Shown here piece by piece: positions 7,777-16,968 of a stretch of DNA of 64,000 nucleotides (positions within the stretch are counted from its first letter, which is position 1; each line of letters opens with the position of its first letter). The DNA is taken from the NCBI RefSeq assembly GCF_015694425.1, contig NZ_JADQDN010000004.1, positions 124,001-188,000 of the forward strand, in the 5' to 3' direction. Origin of the DNA: Microvirga terrestris. Its GTDB lineage: Bacteria > Pseudomonadota > Alphaproteobacteria > Rhizobiales > Beijerinckiaceae. Position numbers and translations under genes: made by a program. Under the pieces are notes generated by a model. That model was not told the origin of the DNA, did no database searches, and saw only the letters and a list, made by a program, of their open reading frames with translations.

Positions 7777-8811
7777 CTAGCGGCCACCCACCACTTCCAA
7801 AGCCATTCCAGCCATCATCGGCACGGCCTCGCCCATGAGGCGGGCGCGCTCCGGGTTGGAGGCATTGCCGTCAAGAGAGCGCTTGTAGACGCCCTGGAGA
7901 ATCGCGGCGAGGCGGAAGAAGCTGAAGGCGAGATAGAAGGGCCAGTGGCCGACCACTTCGAACCCGGTTCGACGGCAGTAGCGCTCCACATATTCGGCTT
8001 CCGTGGGAATACCGTGGGCCTTCCTGTCGATGCCGCCGAGACCCCTGAAGACGCCCTCCGAGGGCAGCCGCCATTGCATGCATTGATAGGCGAGATCGGC
8101 CAGAGGGTGGCCGAGGGTGGACAACTCCCAATCCAGCACCGCCAGGATGCGCGTTCCCGCAGGCTCGAAGATCATGTTGTCGAGGCGGTAATCGCCATGG
8201 ACGAGGCTGACCCGCCCGTCGTCCTCTGGCGTGTTACCGTCCAGCCATGCGATGAGCTCGTCCATGGCCGGGACCGGATGGGTTTCCGACGCGCGGTACT
8301 GGCCTGTCCAGCGCCCAATCTGGCGCTCGAAATAGCTGCCCGGCTTGCCGTAATCGGCGAGGCCGACGGCTGCGGGATCGACACTATGCAGGGCAGCGAG
8401 CGCGCCGTTCATGGAATCGTAGATCGCCGTGCGCTCCTCTGGCTTCAAGTCCGGCAGCTTGCCGTCCCAGAAGATGCGTCCCTCCACATAGTCCATGACG
8501 TAGAACATGGAGCCGATGACCGCCTCATCCTCGCACAGGTGCAGGACGCGCGGCACCGGCACGTCGGTTTGGGCAAGGGCTGCCATGATGCGGTACTCGC
8601 GGTCAACCGCATGGGCCGATTTCAGCAGCGCTCCGGGCGGCTTGCGTCGTAGGACGAAACGGCCTTCCGTTGACGTGATCAGGAATGTTGGATTTGATTG
8701 GCCGCCGGCAAATTTCTCGGCGCTGACCAGCTGGCCGAAGCGCGGAACTTGCACTGCGAGATAGGGGCCGAGGTGCTCCGTGTCGAGATGGGCTGCTGCT
8801 TGCGCTGTCAT
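7777..8811 (-). CDS. APH-fold phosphotransferase, ACAD10/11 kinase-like
   Basis: A 344-residue aminoglycoside-phosphotransferase-fold kinase. The N-lobe has GGQSNPTFL and FVLRRKPPG (nucleotide-binding loop and Lys); the catalytic loop is VHGDYRLDNMIF (about residues 203-214) followed by VLDWELSTLGHPLADL with the metal-binding Asp. This layout matches the kinase half of animal ACAD10/ACAD11 and bacterial LvaA, which phosphorylate 4-hydroxyacyl-CoAs, rather than antibiotic-resistance enzymes. It is the last gene of a minus-strand run of ligase, SDR, MaoC and kinase, 6 bp after MaoC. The matching dehydrogenase half may be the gene at 28404-29645. Confidence 0.8.
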   Translation of the reverse strand: MTAQAAAHLDTEHLGPYLAVQVPRFGQLVSAEKFAGGQSNPTFLITSTEGRFVLRRKPPGALLKSAHAVDREYRIMAALAQTDVPVPRVLHLCEDEAVIGSMFYVMDYVEGRIFWDGKLPDLKPEERTAIYDSMNGALAALHSVDPAAVGLADYGKPGSYFERQIGRWTGQYRASETHPVPAMDELIAWLDGNTPEDDGRVSLVHGDYRLDNMIFEPAGTRILAVLDWELSTLGHPLADLAYQCMQWRLPSEGVFRGLGGIDRKAHGIPTEAEYVERYCRRTGFEVVGHWPFYLAFSFFRLAAILQGVYKRSLDGNASNPERARLMGEAVPMMAGMALEVVGGR

Positions 8812-8817
8812 GAGTCT

Positions 8818-9294
8818 TCAACCGAGCACGGCTAGGGTGATCCACTCGGCCGCGAGGGCTGGCTTCTCCGCGCCCTCGATCTCGATGGTCACGTGGTAGC
8901 GCAGCATGGCCTGCGTGGCCGAGCGCATGGAGACGTCGGACAGGGTGAAGCGTCCCCTCACCCGTGCCCCCACCGGCACGGGTGAGAGAAAGCGCACACG
9001 CTCTAGGCCGTAGTTGATCCCCATGGTCCGGTCCCTGATCGTCGGCAAGGCCTCCTGCCCCATGGCGGAGAGAAGCGACAGGGTGAGAAAGCCGTGCGCG
9101 ATGGTGCCGCCGAAAGGGGTCTCCGCAAGAGCGCGCTCAGGATCGACATGGATAAACTGAAGGTCTTCTGTCACAGCCGCGAAACGATCGATCCTATCCT
9201 GATCGATCACCTTCCAAGACGAGACCCCAACTTCCTGGCCAACCCGGTTTTTCAGGTCGTCGATAGGGACGGAGATAGGCGCATGCACGTTCAT
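8818..9294 (-). CDS. MaoC-family (R)-enoyl-CoA hydratase
   Basis: A 158-residue hot-dog protein with the hydratase-2 motif FAAVTEDLQFIHVDPERA (about residues 38-55), which holds the catalytic Asp/His pair, followed by FGGTIAHGFLTLSLL. Such enzymes hydrate trans-2-enoyl-CoA to (R)-3-hydroxyacyl-CoA. Its start codon overlaps the end of the upstream SDR by 4 bp, so the two are translationally coupled. The precise acyl chain cannot be read from sequence. Confidence 0.88.
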   Translation of the reverse strand: MNVHAPISVPIDDLKNRVGQEVGVSSWKVIDQDRIDRFAAVTEDLQFIHVDPERALAETPFGGTIAHGFLTLSLLSAMGQEALPTIRDRTMGINYGLERVRFLSPVPVGARVRGRFTLSDVSMRSATQAMLRYHVTIEIEGAEKPALAAEWITLAVLG

Positions 9295-10121
9295 AGCGCC
9301 GCCTCCCCGAAGATCTTGTGCCCGGTCTCCACGCTAATGCCGCCATCGAGGGGAATGATGGCTCCCGTCGTATAGGCTCCGCCGCGACCGCAGAGGAACA
9401 GCAGCGCCCCCGCGATATCGTCCGGCCGGCCGATACGGCCGAAGGGCACACTGGCGGCAACCAGCGCGCGCTTCTGCTCGTCACCCGTGACGAAGGCCGT
9501 CATGCGACTCTGGAAAGGTCCCGGTGCGAAGGCGTTCACCGTGATGCGGCGCAGGGCGAACTCTTTTGCGAGGATTCGCGTGAGGTGATGCACGGCGGCC
9601 TTGGACGCGGCATAGGAGTAAGCGTTGTCGCCGATGGGTGCGGCGCCCATCACTGACCCGAGATTGACGATGCGGGCTGGATCGTCGTCGCTGGCCGCCG
9701 CCTCAAGCAAGGGCAGCAGTTGCTGGGTCAGCGTGAAGAGCCCCGCGACATTGACAGAGAACACACTCTCCCAGGCCTTATGCGGGAATTGCTCTAGCGA
9801 CTCGCCCCAGGTCTTGCCCGCATTGTTGACGAGGATGTGGAGGTGCGGCGTGCGGGCCTTCACCTCGGAAGCCAGAATCATCACGCCGTCTTGCGTCCCC
9901 ACGTTGCCGGCGAAACCTTCCGCCGTGCCGCCAGAATCGAGGGCATTGAGTTCCCGAGCCACAGCCTCGCACGCCTCGCCCTTTCGCGAGGCAATCAGCA
10001 CCCGCGCCCCGGCCCGTACGAGAGCCTCGGCGATCATGCGGCCGATCCCTGTAGCGCCCCCGGTCACGAGTGCCGTCTTGCCCGCGACCGAGAACAATGA
10101 GCTGAGATATTCCTGTGCCAT
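9291..10121 (-). CDS. SDR-family oxidoreductase
   Basis: A classical short-chain dehydrogenase of 276 residues. The NAD(P) motif TGGATGIG is close to the N-terminus, NNAGKT follows, and the catalytic Ser and YAASKAAVHH (Tyr/Lys) are present. The C-terminus ends in a typical DGGISVETG region. It probably interconverts a 3-hydroxyacyl and a 3-oxoacyl (or similar) group next to the MaoC hydratase. I chose the ATG at 10121, 7 bp after the ligase stop. An in-frame ATG at 10151 has a better ribosome site (GAAGGA) but would overlap the ligase by 23 bp; it remains possible. Confidence 0.85.
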   Translation of the reverse strand: MAQEYLSSLFSVAGKTALVTGGATGIGRMIAEALVRAGARVLIASRKGEACEAVARELNALDSGGTAEGFAGNVGTQDGVMILASEVKARTPHLHILVNNAGKTWGESLEQFPHKAWESVFSVNVAGLFTLTQQLLPLLEAAASDDDPARIVNLGSVMGAAPIGDNAYSYAASKAAVHHLTRILAKEFALRRITVNAFAPGPFQSRMTAFVTGDEQKRALVAASVPFGRIGRPDDIAGALLFLCGRGGAYTTGAIIPLDGGISVETGHKIFGEAAL

Positions 10122-10128
10122 CGGCCGC

Positions 10129-11772
10129 TCACGCGGCCGTGGGAAGGACATAGTCCTTCAGGATCTTGCGCAGCTCCAGCTTGGAGATCTTGCCGGTCGC
10201 CGTGAGCGGAATGGTCTCGACGAAGAGCACGTCGTCGGGCACCTGCCAAGTCGCCACCCTGGTGGCGAGATAGGCGAGGATGTCTTCCTTGGCGGGCTTC
10301 GCATCGGGTTTCGGAACGACGACGAGGAGAGGGCGTTCGCCCCAGCGCGGATGCGGCATGGCGAGCACAGCGCAGTTGACAACACCCGGCGCACCCAAGG
10401 CGGCGTTCTCCAGATCGATGGAGGAGATCCACTCGCCGCCAGATTTCACTAGGTCCTTGGTGCGATCCACAATCTGCAGGAAGCCGTCAGGCGTGATCTT
10501 GGCGACGTCGCCGGTTCTGAACCAACCCTCCGGATCGAGGGCCTGCGCGGTTGCGGTCTCGTTATTGTAGTAGCCTGAGGCAATCGAAGGCCCGCGCACG
10601 CAGAGCTCGCCGAAGGCCACGCCGTCCTTCGGCAGTTCCTTGCCGTTCTCGTCCACGATCTTCATGTCGACCATGAACAGGCGTCGCCCCTGGCGAACTT
10701 TCAGGGCGATTTTTTCATCGAAGGGCAGATCTTCCATCTCGGGGCTGAGCATGCCGAAAGTGCCGATGGGGCTCATCTCGGTCATGCCCCAACCGTGGCA
10801 GACGCTGATGCCGTAATCGCGCTCGAAGGCTTCGATCATCGGCTGCGGGGCCGCCGAGCCACCGATGATCACATAATCGAGTCCTTCGGGCTTGCGGCCT
10901 CTCTGCTTCATCTCATGGAGAAGCCCGAGCCATACGGTCGGCACACCCCAGCTGCTGTCGACCTTCTCGGCCTCCATGAGGTTGAACAGGCTTGCCCCAT
11001 CGAGCTTTGCCCCCGGGAAGATCAGGGAGGTGCCCGAGAGAGGCGCCGAATAGGGAAGCGCCCAGGCATTGACGTGGAAGAGCGGGACGACCGGGAGGAT
11101 CTTCTTGCCCATGCCGAAATAGCGCGAGGCGCCGATCACCGACGTCATGGCATGGATCACCTGCGAGCGATGCGAATAGAGCACGCCCTTGGGCTCTCCT
11201 GTGGTGCCGGAGGTGTAGCTCAGCGCCGCGGCGGTGTTCTCGTCGAGATCGGGCCAAGTGATGGTGTCAGGCTGTCCGGTGAGCAGATCCTCATAGCACT
11301 GAAGGCCGTCGAGCCCCTCCTGCGCCGGCATGGTCTCGCGGCCGGTCATCGCCACGAAGGTGATGTTCTGGGGCAGCTTCGGCCGCAGGGCGGCGACAAG
11401 CGGCGCGAAGGTGAGGTCGAAGAAAAGCGCCGTGTCCTGCGCGTGATTGACGATGTAGACGAGCTGCTCGGGGAAAAGGCGCGGATTGATGGTGTGGCAC
11501 ACGGCGCCGATGCCTGAAATGGCATAATACAGCTCGAAATGCCGGTAGCCGTTCCAGGCAAGAGTCGCGACGCGGTCGCCCGGTTTGACGCCAAGCGCCC
11601 GCAGACCATGGGCCAGCTGAGCGACGCGCTTATGAATATTCTTGTAGGTGGTGCGGTGGATTCCGCCTTCGGTCGCGACCGAGACGATCTCGGTCTTGGC
11701 GTGCACCTCCGCGGCCAGATCAATGATTGCCGGGATCGACAGCTGCCGATCCATCATCATTCCCTTCAGCAT
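10129..11772 (-). CDS. fatty acid-CoA ligase (AMP-binding)
   Basis: A 547-residue ANL-family acyl-CoA synthetase that activates a carboxylic acid with ATP and CoA. Visible motifs are [18 protein letters not shown] (P-loop, about residues 187-204), [10 protein letters not shown] (A5), [16 protein letters not shown] (A7/A8 region) and the C-terminal TATGK Lys motif. The ATG at 11772 has GGAGGG upstream; an upstream in-frame extension to 11916 overlaps the broken thioesterase and looks non-coding. It resembles the medium- to long-chain ligases of the AlkK/FadD3-like group. It leads the ligase-SDR-MaoC-kinase run. Confidence 0.9.
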   Translation of the reverse strand: MLKGMMMDRQLSIPAIIDLAAEVHAKTEIVSVATEGGIHRTTYKNIHKRVAQLAHGLRALGVKPGDRVATLAWNGYRHFELYYAISGIGAVCHTINPRLFPEQLVYIVNHAQDTALFFDLTFAPLVAALRPKLPQNITFVAMTGRETMPAQEGLDGLQCYEDLLTGQPDTITWPDLDENTAAALSYTSGTTGEPKGVLYSHRSQVIHAMTSVIGASRYFGMGKKILPVVPLFHVNAWALPYSAPLSGTSLIFPGAKLDGASLFNLMEAEKVDSSWGVPTVWLGLLHEMKQRGRKPEGLDYVIIGGSAAPQPMIEAFERDYGISVCHGWGMTEMSPIGTFGMLSPEMEDLPFDEKIALKVRQGRRLFMVDMKIVDENGKELPKDGVAFGELCVRGPSIASGYYNNETATAQALDPEGWFRTGDVAKITPDGFLQIVDRTKDLVKSGGEWISSIDLENAALGAPGVVNCAVLAMPHPRWGERPLLVVVPKPDAKPAKEDILAYLATRVATWQVPDDVLFVETIPLTATGKISKLELRKILKDYVLPTAA

Positions 11773-11809
11773 GGTTTCTTCCCTCCGATTATTACTTATT
11801 GTCAGGAAT

Positions 11810-12295
11810 TTATCGGCCGCTTGCGACTTGTCCAGCCTCCCGCAGGGGCGGCATCGAGGCTTGGTCCAGGACCGCAATGGTGGCGAGCGCCACCGCCGTC
11901 TGCTTCTCGCGTCCATCTTTTTGAGTGAACACGTCCGCCGCCACGATGATCATGCGGCTGCCGGGCTTGACCACCCGTTAGCGGCAGATGAGTCGGTCGC
12001 CATCGGCCGGCGAGAACAGGTTGAGCTTATATTCTGCTGTGAGGACGCCCAGGCCATGCCTGAGAACTGTCGCGGCGGCGATGGTCGTGCCGTTATCGAT
12101 CAAGAAGGCTGTAACGCCGCCGTGAAACAGGCCATGTTGCTGAAGCAGATCATCGCGACGGTCGACGGAGATCGTCGCGGAGCCGGGCGCCAACTCGTCG
12201 ATCTGCGCGCCGACAAGATGCATGAAGCCCTGGAGAGCCACTCGCTCCCGGATGCCGGCAGCGCGGCTTTCGAATGGGATTGCATCCATGCGCAT
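11810..12295 (-). pseudogene. PaaI-family thioesterase broken by an in-frame TAA
   Basis: A hot-dog thioesterase of the PaaI type: GLFHGGVTAFLIDNGTTIAA is the catalytic helix, and AEYKLNLFSPADGDRLICR runs up to a TAA at 11978-11980 (codon 106). In the same frame the family sequence continues beyond the stop (RVVKPGSRMIIVAADVF, then REKQTAVALATIAVL) for 55 codons to a natural TAA at 11810-11812. The stop therefore interrupts one otherwise intact gene. GGAGAGG is spaced 6 nt from the chosen ATG at 12295. The product would lose the last strands of the fold. It may be a recent nonsense mutation or a sequencing error. Confidence 0.8.
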
Positions 12296-12309
12296 CGCCT
12301 GCCTCTCCG

Positions 12310-12342
12310 CGAAAGAAACAGGACCGGCTCTAAAGCCGGCCC
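12310..12342 (-). terminator. hairpin after livK, probable terminator
   Basis: On the minus strand, GGGCCGGCT and AGCCGGTCC (one G-T pair) form a stem with a TTAG loop, followed by TGTTTCTTT. It lies 16 bp after the livK stop and just ahead of the thioesterase ribosome site. It probably ends or attenuates the liv transcript. Confidence 0.55.
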
Positions 12343-12357
12343 TGTTCATCAAGAGCC

Positions 12358-13524
12358 TTACTGACCGAGGCTTGCCGCTTCGACGGTCTCGACCTTGCCG
12401 CCCTTGACCACGCCCACGACGATGTTGGCATTGGTGCCGCCGCGATCATCGACGCTGGTGATGCGCGCTGGGTTCCGCTCCGGCGGCAGCTTGCCGTAGG
12501 CTTCGCTCAGCTTGGCATGGATCGCCTTAGGGTCGGAGACGCTGCCAGCAAGCTTCATAGCCTCGGCCACGGCATTAAGGGTCGAATAGTGGTAAGAGGC
12601 TTCCGTGCCCGGGTTGCGGTCATACAGCTTCTTGAACTTCGCGATGAAGTTTTCCGTGCCGGGGCGCTTGTCGTAGATCAGCGGCAGAACGCCGACAGAG
12701 CCTTCGAGCATGTCCATACCGCCCGTGACGGCCGCCATTTCATCGAGCTTGGCCTGATCCATCACGACGAAGCCGCCCTTGAAGCCGAGTTCACGCGCCT
12801 GCTTAGCAACGAGAGCCGTCGGCTCGGAAGCACCGCCGATGAACAGGACGTCGGGGCTCGCCGCCAGCACACGACTCACGCCGCTGTAGAAGTCCGTGTC
12901 CTTGTTGTAGGACATCGGGTTCTCGGCCACGATCTGGCCCCCGGCCTTCGTCCAGGCGGGTCCGAAAAGCTGGGCCCAGGCCTTGGCGTAGTCATGATCT
13001 CCGCCTGCCATGGCGAGCTTCTTGCCGAAGGTCTTCATCTCCACGCTGATGAAAGGCTGAACGTAGCCCGCGAAGGACGGCGGTATGCGCAGGGTGAGCT
13101 TGTTGCCGCGCTCCGTCATGGTCGGCACGCTGGTATAGGCGCCGAGAATGAAGTTGTCCTGCTCGTTGAAGGCCTGGATTGCGAAGGCGCCGCCGGAATG
13201 GGGCGTGAAAACCATCGGGGTGTTGTTCTGTGCCTTCAGGCGCTTGGCGTTTACGGCCGCCTCGCTGGGTGAGTACTTGTCGTCAAGCGCCACGATGTTG
13301 AACTTGTACTTCTTGCCGCCGACATCGAAGCCGCCGGCATCGTTGATCTCCTTCGCGGCCATCTCGAGGCCAACCAGGGTATTCTTGCCGTAGAGTGCGG
13401 CGCCGCCGCTGAGCGGGCCGGTATAGCCGATATTCACCGTCTCCTGAGCCGATGCAACGGACGCGAAACCTGCCGCAAGCGTCACTGCGCCTGCGGTGTG
13501 AACCAGGTGTTTCCAAAGAGCCAT
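12358..13524 (-). CDS. livK: branched-chain-type ABC substrate-binding protein
   Basis: A 388-residue periplasmic type-I binding protein. It has a cleavable signal peptide (MALWKHLVHTAGAV... to about SAQ at residues 25-27), then VNIGYTGPLSGGAALYG typical of the LivJ/LivK (HAAT) family. It works with the LivHMGF genes upstream. The neighbours are acyl-CoA enzymes, so the ligand may be an organic or aromatic acid rather than an amino acid; that is inference. GGAGAGG precedes the ATG. An intercistronic hairpin separates it from livF. Confidence 0.87.
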   Translation of the reverse strand: MALWKHLVHTAGAVTLAAGFASVASAQETVNIGYTGPLSGGAALYGKNTLVGLEMAAKEINDAGGFDVGGKKYKFNIVALDDKYSPSEAAVNAKRLKAQNNTPMVFTPHSGGAFAIQAFNEQDNFILGAYTSVPTMTERGNKLTLRIPPSFAGYVQPFISVEMKTFGKKLAMAGGDHDYAKAWAQLFGPAWTKAGGQIVAENPMSYNKDTDFYSGVSRVLAASPDVLFIGGASEPTALVAKQARELGFKGGFVVMDQAKLDEMAAVTGGMDMLEGSVGVLPLIYDKRPGTENFIAKFKKLYDRNPGTEASYHYSTLNAVAEAMKLAGSVSDPKAIHAKLSEAYGKLPPERNPARITSVDDRGGTNANIVVGVVKGGKVETVEAASLGQ

Positions 13525-13596
13525 TTCTTTCCTCTCCTATTGTTCTTTCTTCAGGGTGCAGGAGTTCGACTATGATCGGCTCCCGTCTCTCTGTTG

Positions 13597-13615
13597 GCGA
13601 ATCTTTTAGATTCGC
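13597..13615. repeat. intercistronic stem-loop between livF and livK
   Basis: Perfect 8-bp inverted repeat GCGAATCT / AGATTCGC with a 3-nt loop in the livF-livK gap. No T-run follows on either strand. A stem-loop next to a binding-protein gene could set a processing or attenuation point that lets livK be expressed above the membrane components. Confidence 0.55.
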
Positions 13616-13637
13616 AGGCTTCCACAACCGGCGCGGA

Positions 13638-14345
13638 TCAGGCGCCGATATAGGCTTTCCGGACGCGCTCATCGTTGAGCAGGGTGTCGCGATCACCTTC
13701 CATGACGATCCGGCCGCTCTCGATGACGTAAGCGCGATGGGCGATTTGCAGGGCCGCATAGGCGTTCTGCTCGGCGAGCAGAACCGTCGTGCCCTTGTCA
13801 TTGATCGCCTTGATGACGCCGAGCACCTGCTTGACCACAAGAGGCGCAAGGCCGAGCGATGGCTCATCCAGTAGCAGAACCTGCGGCCGCCCCATGAGGG
13901 CTCGGCCGATAGCCACCATTTGCTGCTGGCCGCCGCTCAAGGAGCCAGCCATGTCGTTCCGCTTCTCGTGCAGGATCGGGAACATCTCATAGACCTGATC
14001 GAGTATCTTCTCGGTTTCCTTCTTGTCCTGGCGATGGACATAAGCGCCGAGAAGCAGGTTCTTGCGGACGGACATCTCGGGGAAGAGCTTGCGCCCTTCC
14101 GGGCAATGCACGACGCCGGACTGGACGATCTGGGACGGCTTGCGCCCGGCGATGTTTTGATCCTTGAACCAAATATTGCCGCGGCTGAGCTTGCGCAGTC
14201 CGCTGATGGCAAGGAATAGGGAGCTCTTCCCAGCACCATTGGCACCCAGCATTACCACAAGTTCGCCGGGCTCCGCATGGATCGAGATTCCATCGAGCGC
14301 CCGAAAGCTGCCGTAGTTGAGCTGTGCTCCCTCAAGCCGCAGCAT
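13638..14345 (-). CDS. livF: branched-chain-type ABC ATP-binding protein LivF
   Basis: A 235-residue ABC ATPase with Walker A GANGAGKSS (about residues 34-42), signature LSGGQQQM, Walker B VLLLDEPSLGL and a conserved switch region (VLLAEQNAYAAL). NYGSFRALDGISI and VVHCPEGRKLFPEMSV are typical of LivF. It overlaps livG by 14 bp in the same operon. GGGAGC lies ahead of the ATG. It pairs with LivG to energise uptake at the inner membrane. Confidence 0.92.
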   Translation of the reverse strand: MLRLEGAQLNYGSFRALDGISIHAEPGELVVMLGANGAGKSSLFLAISGLRKLSRGNIWFKDQNIAGRKPSQIVQSGVVHCPEGRKLFPEMSVRKNLLLGAYVHRQDKKETEKILDQVYEMFPILHEKRNDMAGSLSGGQQQMVAIGRALMGRPQVLLLDEPSLGLAPLVVKQVLGVIKAINDKGTTVLLAEQNAYAALQIAHRAYVIESGRIVMEGDRDTLLNDERVRKAYIGA

Positions 14346-15096
14346 AGTCAGCTCCCAGATAGGCTTCGATGACGCGCTGATCGGACCGGATCTGCGCCGG
14401 TGTCCCTTGAGCGATCATCTCGCCATGGTCGAGCACCACGATCTTGTCGGCAAGGCTCATGATCATGTCCATCTTGTGCTCGATCAGGCACACGGTCAGT
14501 CCCTTGCGGATCATCTTCCGGATGAGTTCGGCCAAGCCCAGGGTTTCCTCCGGATTGACGCCGCCGGCGGGCTCGTCGAGCAGCACGATTTTCGGATCGG
14601 TGGCGAGCGCCAGAGCAAAAGCGACGCGCTTGCGCTCCTCCTGCGAGATGTCCGCCGCCAGATGATGCGCCACCGGGGAGAGGCCGACGAAGTCGAGCAC
14701 CTCCTCGGCCTTGGCGCGGCAGCGATGCTCGTCCTCTTTCAGGCGGCGCGTGCCGAGAATCACGTCCCAGAAGGTGGAGGCGGTGCGAAGTCGATGCCCG
14801 ACGATGAGGTTGTCGAGCACGGTCGCCTTGTCGAACAGGGTGGTCGACTGGAACGTGCGCGCGACACCCAGTTTTGCCACCTGATCGGGCCTGAGACCCG
14901 TCACGTCCTGCCCGTCGAAGATGATGCGCCCGGTAGTCGGCTTGTGATAGCCGCTCACCAGATTGAAGAACGTAGTCTTGCCGGCACCGTTCGGCCCGAT
15001 GATCGCGTTGATGCGGTTCTTTTCGAAGGTGGTGGTGACATCGCGGACGGCTGTCAGACCGCCGAAGCGCTTGGTCAGCCCTTGGATCTCAAGCAT
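14332..15096 (-). CDS. livG: branched-chain-type ABC ATP-binding protein LivG
   Basis: A 254-residue ABC ATPase. Walker A is GPNGAGKTT (about residues 35-43), GVARTFQSTTLFD is the Q-loop region, SQEERKRVAFALALA replaces the usual LSGGQ-type signature, and Walker B is IVLLDEPAGGVNPEE. The LivG C-terminal tail (QRVIEAYLG) is present. The signature lacks the canonical GG pair, which is unusual for an ATPase half and worth checking, although the call is firm from the rest. It overlaps livM by 8 bp and livF by 14 bp. Confidence 0.92.
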   Translation of the reverse strand: MLEIQGLTKRFGGLTAVRDVTTTFEKNRINAIIGPNGAGKTTFFNLVSGYHKPTTGRIIFDGQDVTGLRPDQVAKLGVARTFQSTTLFDKATVLDNLIVGHRLRTASTFWDVILGTRRLKEDEHRCRAKAEEVLDFVGLSPVAHHLAADISQEERKRVAFALALATDPKIVLLDEPAGGVNPEETLGLAELIRKMIRKGLTVCLIEHKMDMIMSLADKIVVLDHGEMIAQGTPAQIRSDQRVIEAYLGADYAAA

Positions 15097-16105
15097 TGGT
15101 GCTGACCTCCTGCTGCGAGCCGATCACGGAGCGCTGAAGGCGCCTGTCCTGCATGGAAGCTGCTGCCCGCCGGACCTGCCGTTCACGCCAATAGCCGATG
15201 AGACCCTGCGGGAAGAACATCACCAGGAGGATCAGCAGCGGACCGAATACGATCATCCGGAAGTCCTGCAGGAACTGCAGGGATTGCGTGAGCCAGGTCA
15301 GCAGGATGGCCCCGAGCAGCGGCCCGAACAGAGTACCGATGCCGCCGACCAGGATGAAGGCGATCATATCGAAGGTGTGGCTCTCCAGCGCCATGGCCGG
15401 GCCGATGAACCGTACGAAGCCTGCGTAGAGCGCACCGGCCATGCCGGCATAGAAGGTGGAGAGCACGAAGGCGAGAACCTTCGTTCGCATCAGGTTGATG
15501 CCCAGCGTCTCAGCCAAGTCCTCACCGTTGCGGATGGCCACGAAGGCGCGCCCCAGCAGGGAATGCACGATCCGACTCATCAGCCACAGGCTCACGACCA
15601 GGAAGAACAGCACAAGGTAGTATTGCGACCAAGTGTTGTCGAAGCGGATCGGGCCGATACCGGTGGGCGCCGGAATGTCGATGATGCCTACCGTTCCATG
15701 GGTCAGCGCATCCGACTTCTCGATGACGAGATAGATCATGAAGCCGACGCAGAGGGTGAAGATCGAGAAGAAGTGACCCTTCAGCCGCAGCGAGAGGAGA
15801 CCGGCAAAGAAGCCGATGACGGCACTCACGATTCCTGCAACCACGAAGGCGATCCAATAAGGAACACCATAATCGACGGTCAGGATGCCGACCGTGTAGG
15901 CGCCGATGGCCATGAAGCCCGCATGCGCCAAGTTAAGCTGGCCCGTATAGCCCAGGATGAGGTTCAGGCCCACGGCCGCGATCGCCATGATGTAGGCGAG
16001 AGACATCACGTAGATGTAATAGTCGTTCGCGGCGACCATCGGGAAGACGATGGCCAGGACTAGCAGGATGGCGAGAAGAGGCTTTTGCAAGGTCTTCGAC
16101 GTCAT
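15089..16105 (-). CDS. livM: branched-chain-type ABC permease LivM
   Basis: A 338-residue inner-membrane permease with about nine to ten hydrophobic segments. The LivM motif GYTGQLNLAHAGFMAIGAYT is at about residues 53-72, and ALESHTFDMIAFILVGGIGTLFGPLLGA is the late conserved loop (about residues 242-269). Its first codons overlap the livH stop by 4 bp, so translation is coupled. With LivH it forms the membrane channel. Confidence 0.92.
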   Translation of the reverse strand: MTSKTLQKPLLAILLVLAIVFPMVAANDYYIYVMSLAYIMAIAAVGLNLILGYTGQLNLAHAGFMAIGAYTVGILTVDYGVPYWIAFVVAGIVSAVIGFFAGLLSLRLKGHFFSIFTLCVGFMIYLVIEKSDALTHGTVGIIDIPAPTGIGPIRFDNTWSQYYLVLFFLVVSLWLMSRIVHSLLGRAFVAIRNGEDLAETLGINLMRTKVLAFVLSTFYAGMAGALYAGFVRFIGPAMALESHTFDMIAFILVGGIGTLFGPLLGAILLTWLTQSLQFLQDFRMIVFGPLLILLVMFFPQGLIGYWRERQVRRAAASMQDRRLQRSVIGSQQEVSTNA

Positions 16106-16968
16106 GCCCGGGCCCCGCTGGGAAAGAGGCCCTGGGGCCGGAAAGACAGGATCAGGACGAGCAGCGCGAACGCGATGATATCCTTGTAGTTCGTGGAGAC
16201 GTAGAAGGCCCCGAAGCTTTCGGCAAACCCGATCACGAGACCGCCGACGATGGCACCCGGGATGCTGCCCATGCCGCCCAGGATGATGATCACGAAAGCC
16301 TTCATGATCACGAGATGGCCCATGGAGGGATAGATCAGGTTGATGGGTGCAAAGAGCGTCGCGGCCACAGCCGCAAGCGCACCGGAAATCGCGAAGGTGA
16401 GAACCGAAACCTTGGTGGCATCGATGCCGACCAGGGAGGCCCCCTCTCGGTTCTGGGCCATGGCGATGATCGTCGAACCGGTGAGCGTGCGCGTCAGGAA
16501 GAGATGGAGCACAAACATCAATCCGAATGCCGCCGCGATGATGATCAGGCGCTGCGCGGGAGCCACGAGATCGAAGAGGCGCACGATCTGCGGGTAAGGC
16601 GGCGCAAGGCGGTGGAATTCCGCACCCCAGATCGCCTGAATGCCGGCTTCGAGAAACAGAAGAAGGCCGATCGCCGCGATCATGTCATGTAGCGGCGGCG
16701 CATTTCTAAGCCGATGGAAGATAAGGCGATCCGACAGAACCGCGAGGGCGGCCACGACAATGGCCGCTCCGGCCATGGCGACCCAGTAATTCGCCCCGAG
16801 CGAGCCCACAAGGTAAAAGGCCGCATAGGCCCCCACCATGTAAAGCGCGCCATGGGCGAAGTTGGGGATGTGAAGAATCCCGTAGACGAGGGTCAGGCCA
16901 AGGGCCACGAGCGCGTAGACGCTCCCGAGCGTCAGCCCGTTCAGAACCTGCTGAAAGAAGATGTTCAA
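16102..16968 (-). CDS. livH: branched-chain-type ABC permease LivH
   Basis: A 288-residue permease (NIFFQQVLNGLTLGSVYAL, then GILHIPNFAHGALYMVGAY). I place the start at the TTG at 16966-16968 because a purine-rich AGGAGGAGGA lies 9 nt upstream and homologues begin at this point. The frame stays open further upstream to 17331 without family similarity. It is the first gene of livHMGF-livK, which overlaps at nearly every junction. The long 430-bp leader region separates it from the divergent TetR gene. Confidence 0.9.
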   Translation of the reverse strand: MNIFFQQVLNGLTLGSVYALVALGLTLVYGILHIPNFAHGALYMVGAYAAFYLVGSLGANYWVAMAGAAIVVAALAVLSDRLIFHRLRNAPPLHDMIAAIGLLLFLEAGIQAIWGAEFHRLAPPYPQIVRLFDLVAPAQRLIIIAAAFGLMFVLHLFLTRTLTGSTIIAMAQNREGASLVGIDATKVSVLTFAISGALAAVAATLFAPINLIYPSMGHLVIMKAFVIIILGGMGSIPGAIVGGLVIGFAESFGAFYVSTNYKDIIAFALLVLILSFRPQGLFPSGARA

